Of a stretch of 64,000 nucleotides of DNA, positions 1 to 10,600 are shown one piece after another; within the stretch, counting starts at the first letter, position 1, and each line of letters begins with the position of its first letter. Below the pieces are notes generated by a model, which saw only the letters and a list, made by a program, of their open reading frames with translations, ran no database searches and was not told the DNA's origin. Source of the stretch: Larimichthys crocea (lineage: Eukaryota; Chordata; Actinopteri; Sciaenidae); NCBI RefSeq assembly GCF_000972845.2, contig NC_040016.1, positions 619,798 to 683,797 on the forward strand, read 5' to 3'. The translations under genes and the position numbers were made by a program.

Positions 1-3000
1 GTTGTGAAGAACAAAACTCATTCCCTTATATTTCTATAAAATGTGTGTGACTTTACTAAGCTTGTGTAATGCTCAGGTTTTAGAGAGGTGATAGAAATTA
101 ACTTCATGAACCTGCCCCAAATTAAATATCAAACCACAGTATAAAGGTATAAAGGCACTCCCAGATTTAAGAGTTAGAAAAAGACACAATGTTAATTATT
201 TGTCTAACTTATTCAGATGTTTGTCCTCACCATACTTACATACCCATGAGAGGGACTAATCACAGAGGAACCTGCTGTCACCACTATCATAATCTAAACC
301 CAGAAAGTGTCTATAACCAAGACCTGGTAGACTAAAATAGCCCTGTTCATATCAGCATGCCTCACTCCTCCTCTGTTCCTGTGCCTGCCTGGCAACTTCA
401 CAGTCCGTCTATGTGAGATGATGTAACATATTGTTCTGGATTGTAAAAGAGCCATTTTGTCAAAGACGATATAATAGCACGGTTAATCATTTCCCTATCA
501 GTTCAGAGTCACCTCATTTAAATGCCGAACTGTGTGTATGAGTGGCGTTAAGCGACAGGCGGGGGGAAGGCTTAACACTGTTGTTATCTCAGAATAAATG
601 TTAATAGGACTTGGCCTCTTCTAGCTGCATTGTGTGCAGGGTGCAGCCACTGACTGATGGATGCATTAATACAGATTCATAGATTCTCACATGTTCCATG
701 TCTTATGCACATAAAAACACACAGACACACACATAACTGTGGTGGCCCTCTCCTTGCCTTCACTAATGGCAGAAGTCGGCTTCATACCTGTTGTCATGGA
801 AACCCAAAGGCACTGCTATGTTATCTGAGTCTAAATTGCTTTAGTGTCTAATGGTAGGTGGCAGCTAAGGTGGAAATCATTCTGGCCACTTCGATGGCTA
901 AAGTGTGTTATGTTTAATTAAAAATAAAATAAAAACTTTGATGAGTGGTTATTGGATATGGATTAGGAGCACATATCATACACAAGAAGCAGTGAAAAAA
1001 ATCATATAACCTGATCAGGTATACACTACATACAGAACATTTTATTCATAATGCTTCCACATGACCACAGGTTTCATTTTAAATGTCATATTAACTCACA
1101 AGTACTTAAGACCACTTTCAGTTCCTGATTAGAGGCACAACTTTATTTGCATATGCATATAAATTGCCTGAACTACGCAACCAATACTACCAAGAACAAA
1201 GCTTACAGTTGAACGTTTAAACTTCTATCTGAGTCATTCATCATTTCCTCCACTCCACTTTGCATGCCATCTGAAATAAAAGGAAGTACCTCTAAATTAG
1301 GCATGAAAAAGCAGCATGCAAAGTAATGTGCTTAGGGGAAGCAGTAAGAAGAAGTCTAGTCGAATGTGTATGGAGGCTTTGCTGGTAAATCATGGGGCTT
1401 TGGTTTCTGTAGTCTAATAACTACTGTAGGGGACAAACAAACAATACATAGCAGACTGTAACTCTATTCCTAAGTACATCTTCAACTTGACACCAGTCTC
1501 TTTCTGTGGAAATTGAGGATCCATTACCGAGCATGATTCCCCCCCAATGTTTTCTAATGGAGTAAGTCTCTGTGTACTGGTCTGAAAAAGCAAAATAATT
1601 CAGGACAGTTTTTTGTGCAAAGAATAAAGAGTTTCTTGTAGATTGTGATGTTGAGTTTGTGGCGCTGAAACTAACTGACGGGCCTGCCAACACAGTAATA
1701 TTTAGTTTGTATTAATTATGCACATAACAATTGATTAATTATTAATTAAGTACAAATATGACATATGATTACAGCCTTAAATATGAAGGTGTGCTCACAA
1801 GAGATTTGTCAGTATTTATCAAATAAATGATTCATGGATAGGCTGAAAAGAAAGAAGGATTAATTTGAAAGATAGATAATAGTTGCAATTCTGACCTCGG
1901 CCAGCATTTTTTAGGCTGGGCATGATGTTTGTCCTGTTTAAAGAGCAGTAACCTTTAGGCCAAAAATAACTCCAACAGCTTTGAGGACGTTGAAGCTAGA
2001 GGAGTGAAAACACCTCTCACGTACTGCTTGTTTGTAACATCCCACCTTGCTCATATGGAGATTCATGGAGATTCATGGAGATTCATGTTAATTCATGCAC
2101 TGAGAATGGGTGATATTGAACATCAAAGTCATTTAAACATCAAAGTCATTTAAAATCTATGAATGCATCAACATTTGCTCATCTACAGGTAGCAACTGGG
2201 TACCCGGGAAAATACCAACATGCATCTAAATCTACTTGGATTTCACTTCAGTGGCACAAACATCTGGAGGTGTATTACATGAGGAAACTTCACATTTTCA
2301 AAAAACACATTTCAAACAACTGGAGTTTTAAGGACAAAGCTGAGGGGGCTTCTGTTTTTCCAAACAGGCAAATGCTATAAACCGTAGAATAAGGTTGAAG
2401 TTTAAAACACGCAGGGGCAGATGGGGGCACGTTTTTTCTTTTTAAAAACGTGGGAAAGTAGAGGGTAGAGACACATGCAGGTATCGTATGAGCATGTAGA
2501 GGGCCAAAAACAGCCCCTCCATGTCCACTGATGACATTGACTTTTGGCTACTCAAAACCCAAGAAGCAACAGGATTGAAGAGGCTTGAGATAGGGGAGAT
2601 GCAAAATACCATAACCACATTCCCAGAGTAGTTTATGACATGCAGCATTCACCCCTGTTTAAAGGGTTACACAGAGAGAGTTGCCGTACTCACTGGTTTC
2701 CCATTCCTGTGATGTGCAGTGGACAGAAGAAACACACACATATATACACACACACACACACACAACCACAGTTGAATGTGACAAAAAGTACATGTGGTTA
2801 GGCTGCATTGTTTGAGCGTGAAATATAATTAGCAATGGTGTTAAAACATTTTGACACACACACACGTGTACATACCCAGAATCAAACATACAAACAGAGA
2901 CATCCACAAAACAGCAACAACAAACTGGGTGGCTCGTGTCTCTACAAAACGTGTTGATAACCTAACACGTTAAGTTAATTCTCCTCTTTATTTAAGCACA

Positions 3001-4400
3001 GACATAGACAATATTGATTTTGGCTCACTTTTACTATAATTATTTCATATCTAGGCAGATAATCAAACTATAGGGAATCTGCTGCCAAGATATGAGCAAA
3101 GACTCGTGCCTGAAAAACTGCATTAGTGTTAAAGCAGAGTCACTTACACCAGAGGCCAAACAGTTTTTGAAATGATTTTATTCAGGAGCTTTCTTTGCAG
3201 AGCTTTGTTAGGCAAGGTGCAAAGCTACAGCCACACTTTGACTTTGTTTTTGAGCACATTCCCTATTATCATACATTTTAGTTGCTTGTTCGTATCCCAT
3301 CATTTGTGCGGACAGATGCACATGGACCCAGGGTGATATGCAGCTCAAAGAAATCTGGAGCCGGCACAACCCAATTCCATTCACATATTTAGTACAACAA
3401 ATAAAGCATGATTCACTGGGTCAAACGGTTGAACTGATTCAGTGGTGGGCGAGTGCTTTTCCCTGCTGTGCCAAGAGCAACATGTTTAAAAAGCATGAAC
3501 ACAGAGAGAGCAGCAAAGAGGGAGTTGTGCTTATTAACTTGTCCATCAACATTAACTATTATAGGAATCAGAAAACAATCCAACTAATCACCATCATTCC
3601 CCTCAACACATGTCATCTGCTTGCCATGGTGCCTATCCAAAACCACATGCACCCCCTCCATCCATCCATCCATCCACCCCATGCATGCACCCATTGGCTG
3701 CCCGGGAGATTTACTAACGGCTGTCTGATTGGTCAGCTGGTGTCAATGACGCACAACAAATCTCCTCTCAAAGTGAGCTTATTAATTGATAAGCAGACTT
3801 CTCCTGACATGATCCCACAGACAGAACAGATGAGGAGGTGTGAAAGGAGAGTGAAATGAGAAATGGGTGATGTGGTAAAAATAATCTAAAAATACTCGAG
3901 CAGTTTATGAACAAAACCTTGGCGCCACATCTGTCGTAAAATATGAATAACAAAACATTGCAGCCTTTTTCCCCTAAGACCCAACTTAAGTTATCTGTAT
4001 ATGGTTACACCATACTGTAGACAGTTGGCTTTGTTACATGACATTAGAGCAGTCTGGTTAAACTGTTTTGAATGTCAGAAGACTGTAAACTATCACTTCA
4101 GTCGCATATTCCATGTCAGTATCTGATCCTGCAAACTGCAGCTTCAGTTACATACAGGTCCTCTTCATGTGAATGAGAGTCCATCTGCATAACTGGCGGC
4201 TGCTGTTAAAACTTCAGCAGTGAAGCTAAAAAACAGTTTTAAAGTCAGTAAATCTGCCTCCATGAGTTTCACTAAAAGGAGAAGTCGACATAACCACGGA
4301 GTGGATGTAAAGCGCCGGTTAATGTTGGCTGACAGTCCAGATAAACGCTGCTTGACAATCACCCCCTTAGCGAGAAAACCTCGCTCCAACATCCGTTTAT
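1..4400. other. Region without a recognised gene
   Basis: AT-rich, repeat-poor DNA with no open frame longer than 173 codons and none that reads like a known protein on either strand. Minor structure: a 10-bp unit repeated three times (2056-2085), a 17-bp unit repeated twice (2119-2152), a short (CA)n run (about 2746-2764) and a (CCAT)n run (about 3655-3680). If the promoter-like block at 4.46-4.72 kb drives a leftward transcript, this stretch would be its first intron. No exon could be supported here. Confidence 0.6.
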
Positions 4401-4462
4401 CCTCCACGGAGGAGCCTGAATTTAAAGTTTTGTGTCATGACAGTGTGGCGGCGGTGGTTCCT

Positions 4463-4720
4463 ACCTGAAATGTAACAGTCAGTACGATCCAGCAGCCGTG
4501 TCCAGTGTCCGTCCGTCTGTCCCTCCAACTCAGTGCGCTCTCACGCGGAATCTGTACTTGGCAACCTCACCAGCAGCCCCTGACGTCACCTCAGGGCAGG
4601 ACGGCCCAACGGACCAATCAGCGGCCGAGCTGTGGCGCACAGGTAAACAGTTCTGTCACAGGATTGGTCAGCTCTCTCCACCCCGTGACTCCCCGTGCTG
4701 TGTGTGCTGTACCTTGGATG
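4463..4720 (-). promoter_or_regulatory. GC-rich promoter-like block with CRE and CCAAT boxes
   Basis: A GC- and CpG-rich island in AT-rich surroundings. Visible elements: a perfect palindromic CRE TGACGTCA (4581-4588), CCAAT on the plus strand (4614-4618) and an inverted CCAAT (4663-4667). Read on the minus strand, sequence leftward of the CRE could be a non-coding first exon ending at a TTTCAG/GTAGGA donor near 4463. That would suit a gene running left out of the window, divergent from nek4. The target gene is not identified and the exon is inference. Confidence 0.5.
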
Positions 4721-4920
4721 AAAAACGCTTGGAGGTGAGTTGGTGGAGTCGGTGTGCAGTTTGTGACAGTGAGTGTTATAAATGAGACCTGATCGCGTCA
4801 GCTTTATGGAACAACTTTGTGTTTAGTTGGTCTCAGTGTACTTGCACACATATACAAGAACAGGAAGATAGAAACAAGGACAGAGATAGATAAATAGAAC
4901 ATCATAAGTTTAGCATATGT

Positions 4921-4942
4921 ATATATATATATATATATATAT
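4921..4942. repeat. (AT)n microsatellite
   Basis: Eleven AT dinucleotides in a row, seen directly. Confidence 0.9.
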
Positions 4943-5666
4943 AACTTATTAGCAGCTGCAGTTAGTCTCGTAGTAGTCTCAGTGACATTCATGGACTTAC
5001 AGTTAAACGTTTTATCTCTACATAATCCCTTATTTAAGATACAGATTTGATCCAGTGCTAATGTGTACAAACACTCAGAGGAAAGCCTCTTACTGTTTAC
5101 TTAATAGGTGTTACAGTTTGATCAAAGTGAGCACATTATTCGACCCAGAAAGGGTTTTTTTAAACTTGCTGTTTCAATTTCACGCAGGGCATCTTGATGT
5201 ATGTTATGCGTCTTATATTTTGTTCTTTAATTTCACTTCTTTTCATTGCACTTGTTTGTTGTCCATATCCATGCTCACTTGAATCTTTTTTTTTTTGTCT
5301 CGTTGGTTGTTGTGTTTTATGTGTGTTTGTATTTCTGTTGTATAACAAAACAAAATCAATACAAAACCAATTTCACTAATCTATTTACACTATATTCACC
5401 TGCTAGTTGCGCACCATTTGGATACACTGAATTTGTGCAGTGTCAGCTTGCTGTGGTCTAGTGCTCCATCTAGTGGATGGCAAGTCTACAATTTCCAATT
5501 TGCATTTTTTAGTGTCCATTTACTGAAGATGTTTATTCATGATAGGAAGCGTAGCTCAAGAGTGGAATTATTGGAGGTTGCATCTCATTTACCAATTCCA
5601 CAATCCAATGTGTGTGCTTGCTAAATCAAACAGGGCATAGAATACAAATTGGTATTGATCAGGTAG
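4943..5666. other. Intergenic spacer
   Basis: No gene or named repeat is recognised. Overlapping short open frames around 5050-5620 have no family resemblance and no splice context. Confidence 0.5.
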
Positions 5667-7167
5667 CTTAAAGGTCCAGTGTGTAGGATTTAGTTGCATC
5701 TAGTGGTGTAATCGCTGCATTGCAATCTCCTCACATCACCCTCACCTACCTATTATAAAGGAGAAACAGCACTTGAAAAGCCATAGAGTCAGTATTTAGT
5801 TTGTCTGATCTCGACTGCTGTAGAAACACTGTGTTTCAACATGGCAGTTTCCAGGAAAGAGGAGCCACTCCCACTGTAGATATTAAAAGATAGCAGGAAA
5901 CAAAAGATTGTTATTTTAAGGTGATTATCAAGTGGAAACCTCCGGTGCTGGGAAATGAAGCAAATGCAAAAGTGCTAAACCGTAATTCCTAGAGCAGTGG
6001 CCCGTATTAAAATGCCCAACAAACATGTTTACAGCCTGGTTCAGAAAACAGTTTTGGTCTCTAGAGTCAATTTCCCCGTTCATGACAACTGTGAGGGTTT
6101 TTAAAATTAATTATATTAAGGCTTAAAGCTGCATAATTAACAGTGTTGTGCACATATTGTCGGCTTCAAAACCTTCGGAAACCTATGTGTGACATCACTC
6201 AGGCTCTGGCCATTCTTTACACTATCATTGGCATAGTTATGAATATTATATCCAGTGATGCCACTAACGCGCTACTTAGTAACGCGTTACTGTAGTCGGA
6301 CTACTTTTTTCAGTAACGAGTAGTCTAACGCAACTACTATTTTAAACCAGTAGTCAGATTTAAGTTACTTATCTAATACATCGTGCGTTACTATTTTGCG
6401 TTTCGGGGGGACGTGGGTTATTTATTTATTTTTATTTTTTGGGCGACCTGGGTTATGCGACACGTTTGCTATGAGTTTACGTCATCTCATCTCCGCTCCG
6501 CCACAGGTCAGATACAAATAATTATGGAGGGAGAGGGGTTCGCCTTCTGCAGCTGGAAATACCGACATTATTTTGATTTCATTTCAGCCAAGGATGGCAA
6601 CATAAAGGTTCGTTGTACACTCTGTGCTGGCAACAAAGTGCTGGCTACTTTGGTAAATGAAGTCAAGAAAGAGTATTTAATTTTTTATACTGTTTTTGTT
6701 TGCTGCTCTAATATTGGACAACTACAGGTTCAATATAGGCCTACATGTTCATTCATGTAACTGCCATTAGATTCCGCAAAGTTAAATGAAGTCAGGAGTA
6801 TTTTATTTTATTTTCATAAGAAGAAGTATTTATGTTAAATGAGGTCAAGAAAGACTGTCAATTTTATTTTTAAAAGATGTTTTTTGTAGGCCTTAAATAC
6901 ATGTCAATAAAATGAGTATTGGAAAAACTGGTAGTCATTTTTATGGTATGGGGGTGGAGGGGTCAGCCACTGCTGAAAGTAACTTAAAGTAATCTAACTT
7001 AGTTACTTTTAAAAGCAAGTAGTCAGTAACTTAACTAAGTTACTTTTTAAAGAAGTAGTCAGTGGTCGGATTAATGTTTCAAAGTAACTATGGCAACACT
7101 GATTAAATCCCATGTCTGCCTTATTCTGAAAATAGAGGCCTCCAGTCTTACACACTGGATCTTTAAG
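5667..7167. mobile_element. MITE-like repeat, split by a younger hAT insertion
   Basis: Imperfect terminal inverted repeats: left end CTTAAAGGTCCAGTGTGTAG at 5667-5686, with its near reverse complement ending at 7167. The same ends occur in the copies at 34361, 35335 and 57064. Removing the hAT element (6253-7101) and one target duplicate leaves a unit of about 640 bp. Positions near 5990-6100 also contain a motif around ACATGTTTACAGCCTGGT that recurs at about 52840, so the unit may itself be composite. This type of non-coding repeat is abundant in fish. The family name is not assigned. Confidence 0.7.
6253..7101 (+). mobile_element. hAT-type DNA transposon derivative with 8-bp target duplication
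   Basis: Begins CAGTG and ends CACTG, as hAT termini do, with subterminal TGCCA matched in both ends. It is flanked by ATTATATC (6245-6252) and ATTAAATC (7102-7109), an 8-bp direct repeat with one mismatch, which is the hAT target-site size. A leftover open frame (6383-6760, or from the ATG at 6524) has a W-x-Y-R-H-Y-F stretch followed by a C-x2-C pair, resembling the BED-finger start of hAT transposases. The DDE/dimerisation part is missing, so this is an internally deleted, non-autonomous copy of about 849 bp inserted into the older MITE. Confidence 0.8.
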
Positions 7168-7611
7168 AAAAGAGGAGAAATTGCTTCTCGTGTGTATTTT
7201 CTAAGCTTCTACATTTGTTAATTTCTCAAATAAAAGCTGAGCATTTACATCGCATAGCCCCCCCTTTACCGAGGACGCTTCAGACCGTCCCTGTAGTGAA
7301 GCAGCTGCGGGCGCTGGGTGGCGCTGTGCCGCAGACAGAGCAGTGCTTTGTCTCCTGGTGGACGCTCTCTGTCTCCATCGTCGGCACTGAGCTGCCAGTT
7401 GCCTAGTGACGGAAAACTATCCACAGCTGCTGGTTTCCTGCGTTTTCAAAATCTCATCGCTGGCACTGAGCTAACCTGCGCCAAGTTTCCCAGACAGACC
7501 GTCCACATGCTTATCCCTCTGCTGCCGGAGAATGGGACGAAGTAAAGACGCTGTTCTTATCCGGGATATCGTGTAACATTTCGGCGTTTCAGGTCGCGGT
7601 AGGAGGCATTT

Positions 7612-7629
7612 ATGAAGAATGATGAATAA
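7612..7629 (+). promoter_or_regulatory. Short uORF overlapping the nek4 start codon
   Basis: ATG at 7612 opens a 5-codon frame (M-K-N-D-E) that stops at 7627-7629, out of frame with nek4. The nek4 ATGs at 7619 and 7622 lie inside it. The uORF ATG has T at -3, a weak context, so leaky scanning or backward reinitiation are both possible. Seen in sequence; any translational role is inference and depends on the mRNA starting upstream. Confidence 0.5.
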
Positions 7630-10600
7630 TTATATTTTCATCAGGGTCGTTGGGAAAGGGAGCTATGGAGAAGTGAACTTGGTAAAACACAAAACAGACC
7701 GAAAACAGGTGAGAGACTCAAAGTATGTGTGGAATATATCAAGTCATCAACGTAGCTTGAAATGTGTAGCCTGACGCTATGAAGACCCCGAGAAGTCTTA
7801 GCTCAAAGTTAGCTTCAGTCGGCTAAAACCTCAGATTTGTTTACACTCTTGTACATAATATCAAAATGTATAAGGCAACCCTAATCATTTAAACCAAAGA
7901 TATAACCAATCAAAGTCATGTTATGTTTATGTATTTTCACTGCAATAATACAGCTGACACAAGTTGTTTACTGTCTGCAGCTGTCCTTTAAGACTCAACA
8001 AGACAACAAGGGTGATATAGTCCAACCCATTCAGCCTTAAGAAGCTGTCGCTGCATGGTTAATATTACTGAGCATCATGTGTGATTGTTATTCCCCTCCT
8101 AGAGAGAAAGTTTTGTAGTTTAAACTTATGTCATCAAAGTACAAAAATAAATTCAGGTGCAGAGCTCCTGAGTCAGTGTTCATGGCACAGAAAGTACTCA
8201 TTTATAAGATACTCAGGCTCACAGTATACAAGGTGGATAAGAAAAATATAAATGGGGGTGTCGCTATAACACTTGAGCCACCAGAGTGCCCCTTGTTGGA
8301 AAGGAGTCCTTCCTTGTCCAGACAGTGTGAAGTAATTCACATGTAGATCACTAACATTCACAAGATCTGTGAACCCCTGGTCTACTTTAGTCACTGGATT
8401 TTGCAATCTAGTTGGAAATGTTTCAGTTTTTTCATCCCATGGTGACCTTACGTGTTTGTCAAATGAATATAGAATCATATCATTTCCTTGATTTCCAATT
8501 CAGAGAGAGTGATTGTGGATTTTTGTATTTTGTTTCCTCCCCAGTATGTTATTAAGAAGCTGAATTTAATCACCTCCTCCAAGAGGGAACGGCGTGCTGC
8601 CGAGCAGGAGGCGCAGCTTCTGTCTCAACTTCGACACCCTAACATTGTGACATACAGGGAGTCTTGGGAAGGAGATGACTGCCAGCTGTACATTGCGATG
8701 GGTTTCTGTGAAGGCGGTGACCTTTATCATCGACTCAAACAGCAAAAGGGCGAACTGTTACCTGAGAGGCAGGTGGTGGAGTGGTTTGTCCAGATAGCCA
8801 TGGCACTCCAGGTATGTTGTGAGATTGATGTGAGGGTCACACATGATTTATTTTTGATCTGAAGTCACTGTTGTGATTTTGCTTTGCAGTACCTGCATGA
8901 GAGGAACATTCTTCACCGGGACCTTAAAACACAGAACATCTTCCTGACGAAGACCAACATCATCAAAGTAGGCGACCTTGGCATTGCACGAGTATTGGAG
9001 AACCAGAATGACATGGCCAGCACACTCATAGGAACCCCTTACTACATGAGTCCAGAGCTCTTTTCTAATAAACCCTATAACCACAAGGTAACTTGGTCGA
9101 CTGCTGTTACTCTGTGTAGTTTTATGGTCACCGGAGCTGCTTTACAAATGAATGTTATTATTTTTTTCTAGTCAGATGTATGGGCCTTGGGTTGCTGTGT
9201 GTATGAAATGTCCACACTGAAACATGCCTTCAACGCCAAGGACATGAACTCACTGGTGTATCGCATTGTAGAAGGAAAGGTTGGTTTCATCTTTTTACAT
9301 ATATGTTATCTATTATGCTCAGGTGAAGTTTAAATTATTATTTTACTTATTTTACTTTACTTATTTTTTAAGAAATTAAAATTCAGTGAACTGAGTGAAA
9401 TTGGGAATAGTCTTGTCCTTTCCAAATAACCATAGACTTGTCATAACTTTTACCATCTTGATCAAGAATGTAATTTTCTTTTTAATTCTTTTCTAGTTCA
9501 TACAGTATGTTATTTTTCTGGACCTCGATAATATAGAATATGATTGATGGCGAAAGGTAGTTTTGCAGTGATTTATAATTTTTTTGTCTTTCTCATCAGC
9601 TGCCACAGATGCCCAGTAGGTATGATCCCCAGCTGGGAGAACTGATCAAGAGCATGCTGTGTAAGAGACCCGAAGACAGGCCTGATGTCAAACTTATCCT
9701 CCGGCAGCCTTACATCAAACGACAAATTGCCATGTTCCTCGAGGCCACTAAAGAGTATGTGGCACTGACGGCATGCCTCGTTGTTATATCTTATTTCATT
9801 AAAGCAATTTATTTATTAGGGAAAAAAATACCCAGTGTTTGTTTGTTGTCATTTCTTTTTCTGTACATTTGAGAATTATTTTTTATTTTGGTTCTCATCA
9901 GAAAAACTGCAAAGTCGAAAAAGAAAGCTTTGGGTGGCTGTGGTGATCGTAGGACCAACAGTGCTTCGCCTGTGGCATCATCTCAGCCAAAACCTGAGAG
10001 AAGTCCCCAGCCTGAAACTCCAGCCAGGATGAAATGGGTGAGTGAGTGGAGCAAGGCTGGTTTAATATAAACAGCTCTACTACAGTAATATGCAGTAAGA
10101 TGTCAGTTACTCTGTTTTGTCACTTACAACTGTATCCTACAATTTTCTTACATTTCTGATTTTATATCTTATAATTCACTAATAACAAAAACCAAAAAAA
10201 AGAACATGGAATTAATATGATATTTATCTTAGTATTTATTGTGTTTTTTCTGGGGTTTTTTTCTATATTCTCAGAAAGACGAGAAATCACAACAACATAA
10301 AGTTCGGAATGGCGTCCCCGACTGCACTCCAATCCAAGCACCTCCACCACCTAAACCCTCCTCACCTGATGCTCTCAAAGCCAGCATTGCTTCCCTGGCA
10401 ACCATCAGTAACATTAATATTGATGTCCAACTGCAGGGTGATGAGGACCTGATAAAGAGACAAGTGCAAGGGCCGCAGCCTGTTGTGTCTCCACACCAGG
10501 CAGGTAATGAACATGTGACTCACAAAGACAACAAGGGACGGGGGAAACCAGATCCCTCTCCCCCTCTGTCACCTGTTCAGCCCCCCTTGAAGTCTGTATC

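Noticed and set aside
3338..3859. 173-codon open frame on the plus strand
   Set aside because: Composition is random-like, with no domain, no splice context and no family resemblance.
4165..4468. Overlapping plus and minus ORFs near 4.2-4.5 kb
   Set aside because: Both are GC-island shadows with no recognised protein. The promoter reading fits the sequence better.
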